A stretch of 64,000 nucleotides of DNA from Chloroflexota bacterium (GTDB lineage: Bacteria > Chloroflexota > Anaerolineae > Aggregatilineales > Ch27): positions 36,418-100,417 of the forward strand of contig JAIOAT010000008.1 of assembly GCA_019873685.1 (NCBI GenBank), in the 5' to 3' direction. This document shows, one piece after another, positions 57,400 through 64,000 of the stretch. A program made the translations under genes and the position numbers. The notes under the pieces were generated by a model that saw only the letters and a list, made by a program, of their open reading frames with translations, was not told the origin of the DNA and did not search any database. Numbering within the stretch: the stretch's first letter is position 1; each line of letters starts with the position of its first letter.

Positions 57400-57437
57400 A
57401 CCGCTGCCGCCCGGCAGCGGGGCAAACGACGCGGCGA

Positions 57438-57478
57438 TTCTCCCGGTCTCCCGGCCTCCTGACTTCCCGGCCTCCCGT
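57438..57478. repeat. Pyrimidine-rich repeat tract (copy 5)
   Basis: TTCTCCCGGTCTCCCGGCCT, then CCTGACTTCCCGGCCTCCCG, follow the rlmI stop and share units with the tracts at 27.6 and 33.6 kb. Confidence 0.55.
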
Positions 57479-57580
57479 TGGCCAAACAAGGGCTGCCCCC
57501 GGCAGCAAACCATACGTCATCCTAACCCGTTATCGGGTATAGTAGAAACAACGTCCTGTCATTCCCCGGGAGCCGATGCC

Positions 57581-60406
57581 ATGACCCTCCTCACCCTCAC
57601 CGTCAACGGACGTCCCTGCACCCTGGACGTGCCCGAATCGCGCACCCTGGCCGAAGTGCTGCGCTACGACCTCGGCCTGACCGGCACCAAAATCGGCTGC
57701 AACGAATCGGAGTGCGGCATCTGCACCGTGCATGTGGATGGCGTGCCGGTGCTTTCCTGCAACTATCCGGCTTTTAAGGCCCAGGGACGCGCCGTCGTCA
57801 CCGTCGAAGGACTGGCCCGGCGCGGTCCGGATGGGACGGAGCAGCTCCACCCGCTGCAGGAAGCGTTTATCCTCCACGGTGCGGTGCAGTGCGGCTTCTG
57901 CACGCCCGGCCTGCTGATGACCGCCGCCGCGCTGCTGGCCGAAAACCCGAACCCGACCGACCACGACATCCGCGTGGCGCTCAAAGATACCTATTGCCGC
58001 TGCACCGGCTACAGCAGCGTGATCCGCGCGATTCATTCTGCGGCCAGCGCCCTGCGCGGGGAGGGCCATCTGCCGCCTGCTATCCCCACTGTTGAGGAAC
58101 CGCTGCGGCATGTCAGCGTCAGCGAGCCGGTGCCGGAGATCGCCGACCGTGTGACCGGGCGGGCCAGATACACCGACGACTACACTTTCCCCGGCATGCT
58201 TCACGGCGCGACGCTGCGGGCAAGGTATCCCCACGCCCGTATCCTGGCCATCGATACCGCGCGGGCGCGGGCGCTACCCGGTGTGCGGGCCGTCCTGACT
58301 GCCGAAGATATCCCCGGCGAAAACATCCACGGCCTGGTGCATCTGGACTGGCCGGTGCTTTGCGCGGTAGGCGATAAAGTGCGCTACATGGGCGATGCAG
58401 TGGCGCTGGTCGCCGCCGATACCGCCGCCACCGCCAGGGAAGCGCTGGCGCTGATCGATGTGGCTTACGAGCCGCTGCCGGTCGTCGGCGACCCGGTCTA
58501 CGCCCGTTCGCCGGAGGCGCCGCTGGTGCATGAGGGCCGCCCGGAAGGCAACCTGCTCAAGCATATCAAGGTACGCCATGGCGATGTTGAGGCGGGCTTT
58601 GCCCAGGCCGATGTGATCATCGAACGCGTTTATCACACGCCAACCGTCGAGCACGCCTTCCTGGAGCCGGAATGCAGCATCGCCGTTCCGGCTGGCTATG
58701 ACGCCGCGCACCCCAAGCTGACGGTGTACGTCGGCTCGCAGATTCCTTACCAGGATCGCAGCCAGATCGCGCGGGCGCTGGGTCTGCGGGAGGAAGAGGT
58801 GCGCGTGCGCGGGACGCTGATCGGCGGCGGCTTTGGCGGCAAGGAAGACATTGTCAGCCAGATCCACGCTGCGCTGCTGGCGACCGCTACCGGGCGACCG
58901 GTCAAAATTCTGCTCTCACGCCAGGAGTCGCTGCTGGTGCATCCCAAGCGCCACGCCACGCAGATCCGGATCAAGACCGGAGCGAAACGTGATGGGACGC
59001 TGACCGCCATAGAGGCCGAACTTTACGGCGACGGCGGCGCGTACGCCAGCCTTTCCGACAAGGTGATGACCCGCGCCACCACCCATGCCACCGGCCCCTA
59101 CGCCGTCCCCAACGCCAGGATCGACTGCTACGTGATGTACACCAACAACCCGCCCAGCGGCGCGTTCCGGGGCTTTGGCGTCACCCAGAGCGCCTTCGCC
59201 GTCGAGCAGAACATGGACCTGCTGGCGGAGGCGCTGGGCATGGACCCGCTGGAATTGCGGCGCAAGAACGCTCAGACCGTCGGCGTGACCACCGCCACCG
59301 GCCAGGTGCTACGGGAGAGCGTCGGCCTGCTGGAGACAATCGACCGGGTAGAGGCCGATATGCGGGCCGGGGGCGATTTCCGCTGGGCCTGGCGGGAAGG
59401 GAATCTTGCCTATGGCTGGGGCGTGGCCTGCGCTTACAAGAACACCGGCCTGGGCGGCGGCGCGCCTGACCGGGCCGAGGCCGAGGTAGAAGCCTTTGAG
59501 GATGGCACGGTGGAGGTGCGCATCTCCTCGGCGGATATGGGCCAGGGGCTGCGGGCGGTACTGGCCCAGATCGCAGCGGAGGAGCTTGGCCTGCGCTATG
59601 AGCAGGTGCGTGTGCTGCTTTCCGACACCGATCTGACGCCCGACGGCGGCCCGACTACCGCCAGTCGCCAGACGTACATGAGCGGCAACGCCGTCAAGGG
59701 CGCCGCCGTCAGCCTGCGGGAGGCGCTCAGCCGCGCTGTGGCCGAGGAGCATGACGTGCCGCCGGAGCGCCTGCGCTTTGAAGAAGGGCTGGTGCGCTTC
59801 AATGGATCGGCGGTGCAGTTTGGCGATGTCGTCCGTTTGCTCAAGCAGCAGGGCTACGAGGCCTGCTCCCGGCATGAATACTGGGCGCCGCGCACGCAGC
59901 CGCTGGGCACGGGCGGGGATATGCACTTTGGCTTCTCATATGCCACCCAGGCCGCCCTGGTGAGCGTTGATCTGGACACAGGCGCAGTACATGTCCATCG
60001 GGTGATCGCCGGGACGGATGTCGGGCGGGCGATCAACCCTCTGCTGCTACAGGGCCAGATCGAAGGCGGGATTGTCATGGCCCTGGGCAACGCCCTGACC
60101 GAGAGTTACATTGTCGAGGATGGCGTGCCCTGGTCGACGCTGCTGGCCCGCTACAAGATGCCCAGCATCAAACACGCACCGGAGATCATCAGCCACATCA
60201 TCGAGCACCGGCTCTCAACCGGGCCGTACGGAGCCAAAGGCGTGGGGGAGATTCCGTCGATCAACACCATGCCGGCCATCGCCAACGCCATCGCCAACGC
60301 GGTGGGTGTGCGTGTATACAAGGTGCCGGTCGATCAGGATGCCCTGCTGCGGGCCATCCGCGCCGGGGAACGCGAGCTGCATACCGCCTGGCAGGATGTG
60401 CGTTAA
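57581..60406 (+). CDS. Fused 2Fe-2S / molybdenum hydroxylase (xanthine dehydrogenase/aldehyde oxidase family)
   Basis: In this 941-residue protein the N-terminal 160 residues bind two 2Fe-2S clusters: C40, C45, C48 and C60, then C104, C107, C139 and C141. From about residue 185 it is a molybdopterin large subunit: TGRARYTDDYTFPGMLHGAT, LEPECSIAVPAGY, GGGFGGKEDIVSQIHAALLA, PSGAFRGFGVTQSAF and the catalytic Glu in GAKGVGEIPS. The FRGFG Arg suits purine or aldehyde substrates rather than CO. No FAD subunit is encoded nearby, so electrons must leave to another acceptor. TATAGT near 57537 is a possible -10 box. Confidence 0.93.
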   Translation: MTLLTLTVNGRPCTLDVPESRTLAEVLRYDLGLTGTKIGCNESECGICTVHVDGVPVLSCNYPAFKAQGRAVVTVEGLARRGPDGTEQLHPLQEAFILHGAVQCGFCTPGLLMTAAALLAENPNPTDHDIRVALKDTYCRCTGYSSVIRAIHSAASALRGEGHLPPAIPTVEEPLRHVSVSEPVPEIADRVTGRARYTDDYTFPGMLHGATLRARYPHARILAIDTARARALPGVRAVLTAEDIPGENIHGLVHLDWPVLCAVGDKVRYMGDAVALVAADTAATAREALALIDVAYEPLPVVGDPVYARSPEAPLVHEGRPEGNLLKHIKVRHGDVEAGFAQADVIIERVYHTPTVEHAFLEPECSIAVPAGYDAAHPKLTVYVGSQIPYQDRSQIARALGLREEEVRVRGTLIGGGFGGKEDIVSQIHAALLATATGRPVKILLSRQESLLVHPKRHATQIRIKTGAKRDGTLTAIEAELYGDGGAYASLSDKVMTRATTHATGPYAVPNARIDCYVMYTNNPPSGAFRGFGVTQSAFAVEQNMDLLAEALGMDPLELRRKNAQTVGVTTATGQVLRESVGLLETIDRVEADMRAGGDFRWAWREGNLAYGWGVACAYKNTGLGGGAPDRAEAEVEAFEDGTVEVRISSADMGQGLRAVLAQIAAEELGLRYEQVRVLLSDTDLTPDGGPTTASRQTYMSGNAVKGAAVSLREALSRAVAEEHDVPPERLRFEEGLVRFNGSAVQFGDVVRLLKQQGYEACSRHEYWAPRTQPLGTGGDMHFGFSYATQAALVSVDLDTGAVHVHRVIAGTDVGRAINPLLLQGQIEGGIVMALGNALTESYIVEDGVPWSTLLARYKMPSIKHAPEIISHIIEHRLSTGPYGAKGVGEIPSINTMPAIANAIANAVGVRVYKVPVDQDALLRAIRAGERELHTAWQDVR

Positions 60407-60451
60407 GTAGTCGGGGTTCTGATCGGGCCAGACTGTCGTGCGGCAAAGTCA

Positions 60452-60479
60452 ATGGGCCAGCCATCTCCGGCTGGCCCAT
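60452..60479. terminator. Terminator hairpin between convergent genes
   Basis: A perfect 11-bp stem, ATGGGCCAGCC/GGCTGGCCCAT (60452-60462 and 60469-60479), with 6-base loop and no long T-run. Confidence 0.7.
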
Positions 60480-60505
60480 CCCTCATCGGCGGGTTCAGAC
60501 GCGGG

Positions 60506-61387
60506 TTACTTATCGCGGGTGATGGCGAAGCCGCTCATGAACGGCTTCTGCAGCAGGATGAAGATGATCACCGGCGGCAGGCTGGCGATCACGGCGGCCA
60601 GCATCAGCGGCCCGTAGGTCAGGCCGGCGTCCACATTGCGCAGCGACCCCAGACCCACCTGTACCACCTGCAGCGCCTCATTCTTGATGATCAGCATCGG
60701 CCACAGGTACATGTTCCAGACGTAGACGAACTGGATCACCGCCAGCGCGCCAACCGTGTTCCAGCTCAGGGGGACGAGCACGCGGAACAGGAATTGCAGC
60801 GGCGTTGCGCCGTCCAGCTGGGCCGCCTCCGAAAGCTCGGCGGGCAGGTTGGCAAAGTGCTGCCGGAAGAGGAAGGAGCCAGTGGCGCTGGCCAGGAACG
60901 GCACGGAGATCGCCCAGAAGGTATCGCCCCAGCCCAGGCTGGACACAAAGCGGAACAGCGCGATCACCAGAATCTCGGTCGGCATCATCAGCGTGGCCAG
61001 CACAAAGCCAAAGACCAGCCACTTGCCGGGGAAGCGAAAGTACACAAAGGCCAGCCCGGCCAGCAGGGAAAGCACCGTCTTGCCGGTTGTCACTACCACT
61101 GCCAGCAGGACACTGTTGAGCATAAAGCGGCCCAGGTTGCGCTCGAACATGACCGCCCGGAAGTTGAATTCCAGCGCCGTACCGGGCGTGAACTGGAACG
61201 AGGTGACCTCCGCGTTAGTCTGGGTGCTGACCAGCATGGCGTAGAGCACCGGGAAGCCAACGATGAAGCAGGTGATCCACAGCAGCAGGTGGATGTACCA
61301 GCGCCGGGGAATCAGGCGGCGCAGCCTTCCGGGGAAGGAGAGCGCCGGGGCCGAAGCCTGCATGGTTTGGCCGGTTGCGGTTGACAT
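60506..61387 (-). CDS. ABC sugar importer permease, MalG/UgpE type
   Basis: From ATG 61387 (GGAG about nine bases upstream) the 293-residue protein has six spans and the EAA loop ELSEAAQLDGATPLQFLFRV. It has LMMPTEILVIALFRFVSSLG and ends VIIFILLQKPFMSGFAITRDK; this ending is typical of UgpE-type permeases. It overlaps the upstream permease region closely, so both are in one operon. Substrate is a sugar or glycerophosphate; not determinable. Confidence 0.93.
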   Translation of the reverse strand: MSTATGQTMQASAPALSFPGRLRRLIPRRWYIHLLLWITCFIVGFPVLYAMLVSTQTNAEVTSFQFTPGTALEFNFRAVMFERNLGRFMLNSVLLAVVVTTGKTVLSLLAGLAFVYFRFPGKWLVFGFVLATLMMPTEILVIALFRFVSSLGWGDTFWAISVPFLASATGSFLFRQHFANLPAELSEAAQLDGATPLQFLFRVLVPLSWNTVGALAVIQFVYVWNMYLWPMLIIKNEALQVVQVGLGSLRNVDAGLTYGPLMLAAVIASLPPVIIFILLQKPFMSGFAITRDK

Positions 61388-61391
61388 CAGC

Positions 61392-62588
61392 TTACGCTCC
61401 GTAGGTGACACGCTGGCCGGTGGTCCGGAACTGGAGGACCGTCAGGCCGATGACGAGCAGGAACAGCACAATCGACTGCGCGGCGGCCTTGCCCAGGTCA
61501 TACTCCAGGATGCCCAGCTCGTAGATTTCGTAGATCATGACCTTGGTTGCGCCTGCCGGGCCGCCTTTGGTCAGGAAGTCGATCGTGCCGAAGATATCGA
61601 AGAATGCGTAGGTCACGTTGGTAACGATCAGGAAGAAAGTGATTGGCGAGAGCGAAGGGATCGTCACCCGGCGGAAGCGCTGCCAGGCATTGGCGCCGTC
61701 GATGGCCGCCGCTTCCAGCAAATCTTTGGGGACATTCTGCAGGCCGGCCAGGTAAAACAGCACGTTATAGCCCAGCATCTTCCAGATGCTGGCGGCGACA
61801 ATGGTGAACCGCCCCAGCCAGGGGTCTTTGATCCACTGCAGGCCTGTCCCGCCCAGCAACTCGATGAAATGATTGATCACGCCGGCGACAGGGTCGAACA
61901 TGACCAGAAAGATAATCCCCGCCACTGCCGGCGAAACCGCATAAGGCCAGATCAACAGCGTGCGGTAGATGCCGATCCCGGTCACCTGTTGGAAGGCCAG
62001 ATAAGCGATTGCCAGGGAGATCAGCAGTCCAAAGACAACAATGCCTGTTGAGATCACCAGGGTGTTGAAGACCACCTGGTAGTAGTCCTCGTGGAACAGG
62101 CGGGTGAAGTTATCCACGCACACAAAGGCCGTGCGCGGCGTGCCCAGCCGGGCCAGCAGGGTAGAAAGCCGGAAGTTGTCGATCGCCGGGTAGTACAGGA
62201 AGAGCACCAGGATGACCAGCGTTGGTGCCAGCAGCAGGAACGGCGTCAGCCAGCCCCGGAAGATGCCCTGCTGCTGGTGCTGAGCCTCGCCCAGCGCCTT
62301 TGGCGTGAAGCGCACACGCACGACATATTTGACGGCTTCCAGCGCCAGGGCGGCCCCGGCGGCGACCAGCACGCCCCCGATCAGCATGTCCAGCGGCTTA
62401 CGCCCTGCTTCGAAGGTGCAAAAGTTCAGCGGCAGCATGAAGATCAGCGGGCCAAGCGCCCCGGTCGCCGCGCCGATTGCAGCGCCCCAGGTGGCTGGCC
62501 GCCCCAGCCGCCGGAACTCGTAAGCCAGGTATCCCGCGCCGATCAGCCCCGGAATGGCGAGGAGCAAAAGTAGACTTGGATCAGGCAT
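61392..62588 (-). CDS. ABC sugar importer permease, MalF/UgpA type, with N-terminal extension
   Basis: The 398-residue protein has a core permease from about residue 110 (LTPFLLLAPTLVILVLFLYY; EAA loop LLEAAAIDGANAWQRFRRVT; TIDFLTKGGPAGATKVMIYE). Ahead of it are about 110 extra residues with two or three more membrane spans (LLLLLAIPGLIGAGYLAYEF and GPLIFMLPLNFCTFEAGRKP). Ordinary UgpA is about 295 residues, so the extension is unusual. The gene ends five bases before the UgpE-like ATG. Confidence 0.92.
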   Translation of the reverse strand: MPDPSLLLLLAIPGLIGAGYLAYEFRRLGRPATWGAAIGAATGALGPLIFMLPLNFCTFEAGRKPLDMLIGGVLVAAGAALALEAVKYVVRVRFTPKALGEAQHQQQGIFRGWLTPFLLLAPTLVILVLFLYYPAIDNFRLSTLLARLGTPRTAFVCVDNFTRLFHEDYYQVVFNTLVISTGIVVFGLLISLAIAYLAFQQVTGIGIYRTLLIWPYAVSPAVAGIIFLVMFDPVAGVINHFIELLGGTGLQWIKDPWLGRFTIVAASIWKMLGYNVLFYLAGLQNVPKDLLEAAAIDGANAWQRFRRVTIPSLSPITFFLIVTNVTYAFFDIFGTIDFLTKGGPAGATKVMIYEIYELGILEYDLGKAAAQSIVLFLLVIGLTVLQFRTTGQRVTYGA

Positions 62589-63027
62589 GGCACCCCCCTG
62601 CCAGGTAGCTTTTATCCATCACAGTGACCGCCTACCGGCCAGGTTTTTGCCGACCGGCAAGCGGTACAGGCAGCTTACCAGATCAGCCAGCTAACCGGCA
62701 ATGCCGCCACTACCTCTATTGAAGCGTTAATCGGGCCTGCGAACAAGGGCAAACCTGATTCTGGCACGGGCAGTCCGGGCACAGCCAGACCCGTTGCTGA
62801 TCGCCACGGTTCCCCCCTGTGAGGACCTGGCCCCCTGGCAGTAATCCTCACCGACGGATTGATCCGCAAGGGGCGGCGTTCCAGTGACATGCGCTTCTCG
62901 CACGGGCACATCTTGAACCAGCACGGGCAAGCGAGAAGTGCTTCCCGGAGGCAACAACACTCCGGGAAGCACCACCGCTTGTAGCCACATCCCCCGTCTG
63001 CCAGCCAGACCGGGGGGATAGACTGCT
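62589..63027 (-). other. Intergenic region between the binding-protein and permease genes, with a strong hairpin
   Basis: No gene is seen in these 439 bases. A perfect 13-bp inverted repeat (62938-62950 with 62960-62972, 9-base loop) lies 56 bases after the binding-protein stop, where it could stabilise that mRNA end or attenuate read-through. GCACGGGCA occurs three times (near 62763, 62898 and 62920). Confidence 0.6.
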
Positions 63028-64000
63028 CTACTCCTCAGGCGCGTTCAGCAGGTTGTACTCCGCCAGCAGGGCATTGGCGTTTTCGTTCGCCTTGGTGAAG
63101 GCAACCAGCGGATCGGTGCCATTGATCAGGATGTCTTCCATGGCTCCGGTCATCTCATTGCGGATGGCCGGGAAGGCGCCGATCAACGCGCCGGCGGTCG
63201 CCGGGGTCGCCTTGGCGGCGGCCAGCTGGTCGGAGGCTACGCGGGAGTTGGGGCTTTCCTCGTACCAGCCAGCAGCCTCGAGCATCTCAACCGCGCTGGT
63301 GCGGATCGGGATATAGCCGGTGAACTTGTGCCAATCCGCGGCGTTTTCCGTGTTGGTGAACCACAGCAGCCAGGTCAGGGCGCCCTCTTCTACCTCGGGG
63401 GCCAGGCCGTTGGTCAGCCACAGGCTGGCGCCGCCGATCAGGTTGCCGACATACTCGACTTCCTGGTTGTAGGGCATAAAGCCGGCCTTGACCTCAAAGC
63501 CGTTTTCCTTGCCGGTGGCCGTGATGGAAGTCACGTCAGAGCTGCTGGTGACGATCATGGCAACCTGCTGGGCAAAGAAGGCGTTGTTGACGCCATCCCA
63601 GTCACGCTGGAGACCGGTGTAAACGTAGTAGCCCTTATCGGCCATGTCCTTCCACCAGGTGACATAAGCCATCATGGCGTCACTGGTCAGGTAGACCTCG
63701 GTCGCGCGGGCTTCGCGGCCATTGCCATTGTTGGCCAGCAGAGCGCCCTGCTGGGCCACCGACTGCTCAAAGAACCAGCCATAGTTCGGCCAGGTGATGC
63801 AGTTGTCCGGCGCGTTGTCCATGGCCAGGACTTTCTCGCAGGCAGCCTCGACCTCAGCCCATGTCCTGGGCAGCTCGGTCACGCCAGCAGCCTCGAGCAT
63901 ATTCATGTTGGCATAGAAAATGGCCGAAGAGGTGTTCCAGGGCATCGAGGTCCACTTGCCGTCCAGGGTGTAGTAGTTGGAGACAGCGGGCACGATGTCT
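63028..64000 (-). CDS. UgpB-like extracellular sugar-binding protein (N-terminus off the right edge)
   Basis: About 324 codons are visible and the frame stays open to base 64000, so the signal peptide and N-terminal part lie outside. Visible landmarks are WTSMPWNTSSAIFYANMNML, WAEVEAACEKVLAMD, GGASLWLTNGLAPEVEEGAL and TGYIPIRTSAVEMLEAAGW, as in UgpB and related cluster D solute-binding proteins. With the two permeases it makes an importer lacking a visible ATPase gene, which may be supplied elsewhere (a shared MsmK-type ATPase is common). It precedes the permeases with a 439-base gap. Confidence 0.92.
   Translation of the reverse strand, partial: DIVPAVSNYYTLDGKWTSMPWNTSSAIFYANMNMLEAAGVTELPRTWAEVEAACEKVLAMDNAPDNCITWPNYGWFFEQSVAQQGALLANNGNGREARATEVYLTSDAMMAYVTWWKDMADKGYYVYTGLQRDWDGVNNAFFAQQVAMIVTSSSDVTSITATGKENGFEVKAGFMPYNQEVEYVGNLIGGASLWLTNGLAPEVEEGALTWLLWFTNTENAADWHKFTGYIPIRTSAVEMLEAAGWYEESPNSRVASDQLAAAKATPATAGALIGAFPAIRNEMTGAMEDILINGTDPLVAFTKANENANALLAEYNLLNAPEE

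Overview
The window is a high-GC bacterial chromosome segment with genes packed on both strands. It carries two tRNA genes (Ala-CGC and Arg-CCG, neither encoding CCA), many GTG starts, and a Gram-positive-type SOS box (CGAAC-N4-GTTCG) inside the lexA promoter. It also has LysM and SH3b secreted proteins, a UgpABE-type sugar importer and an E1/E2/JAB gene set. Together these fit a Chloroflexota (Anaerolineae-like) genome; that placement is inference, since no rRNA or other decisive marker is present. No insertion sequence, integrase, rRNA operon or CRISPR array was seen.

Layout. 1-6.6 kb: glycosyltransferase (cut by the left edge), RidA, a secreted protein, M24 peptidase, MFS transporter, double-Nudix protein, then tRNA-Ala. 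6.8-9.0 kb: an orphan phage-tail-tube-like protein and a lower-GC type II restriction-modification pair. 9.1-15.2 kb: RmlD, a small exported protein behind a promoter flanked by 15-bp inverted repeats, a Tat-exported multicopper oxidase, a GT4 glycosyltransferase and Hsp20. 15.4-22.2 kb: one long minus-strand run encoding two membrane-anchored proteins, an E2-like protein, a JAB-domain protein with a changed metal motif, an E1/ThiF-like protein, a small proline-rich protein, an isoaspartyl-methyltransferase-like protein and a Nudix hydrolase. This ubiquitin-like conjugation gene set has no recognisable ubiquitin-like modifier and is the most unusual system in the window. 22.3-25.7 kb: flavin enzyme, a deoxynucleoside kinase-MazG fusion, HEAT/Yip1-like membrane protein, Lrp/AsnC regulator.

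25.9-38.6 kb: SH3b protein, secreted clan GH-A-like glycosidase, GT4 and GT39-like glycosyltransferases, RsmA, Lgt, and a glutamine-dependent NAD synthetase split into separate amidase and synthetase genes with unrelated genes between them, then a DHODH-like protein. 39-42.4 kb: a very acidic protein, then a thiol-redox/chaperone series (PDO, glutaredoxin, GroES, DUF1858) and alanine racemase. 42.5-48.9 kb: LysM proteins, tRNA-Arg, a queuosine-precursor transporter, VanZ-like protein, a sugar isomerase/oxidoreductase pair and LexA. 49-57.4 kb: M42 aminopeptidase, YtxH protein, histidine phosphatase, di-haem peroxidase, two tandem GNAT enzymes, GuaA, Xpt, a phased array of DnaA-box-like sequences, and an RlmI-like methyltransferase. 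57.5-64 kb: a fused Fe-S/molybdenum hydroxylase and a UgpABE-type importer whose binding-protein gene runs off the right edge.

A dispersed purine/pyrimidine-biased repeat family sits just after several genes (27.6, 33.6, 38.7, 45.9, 57.4 kb). Low-GC single genes at 7.3-9.0, 36.1-36.7 and 39.0-39.4 kb look like recent acquisitions. All calls are by eye from sequence; no database search was run.
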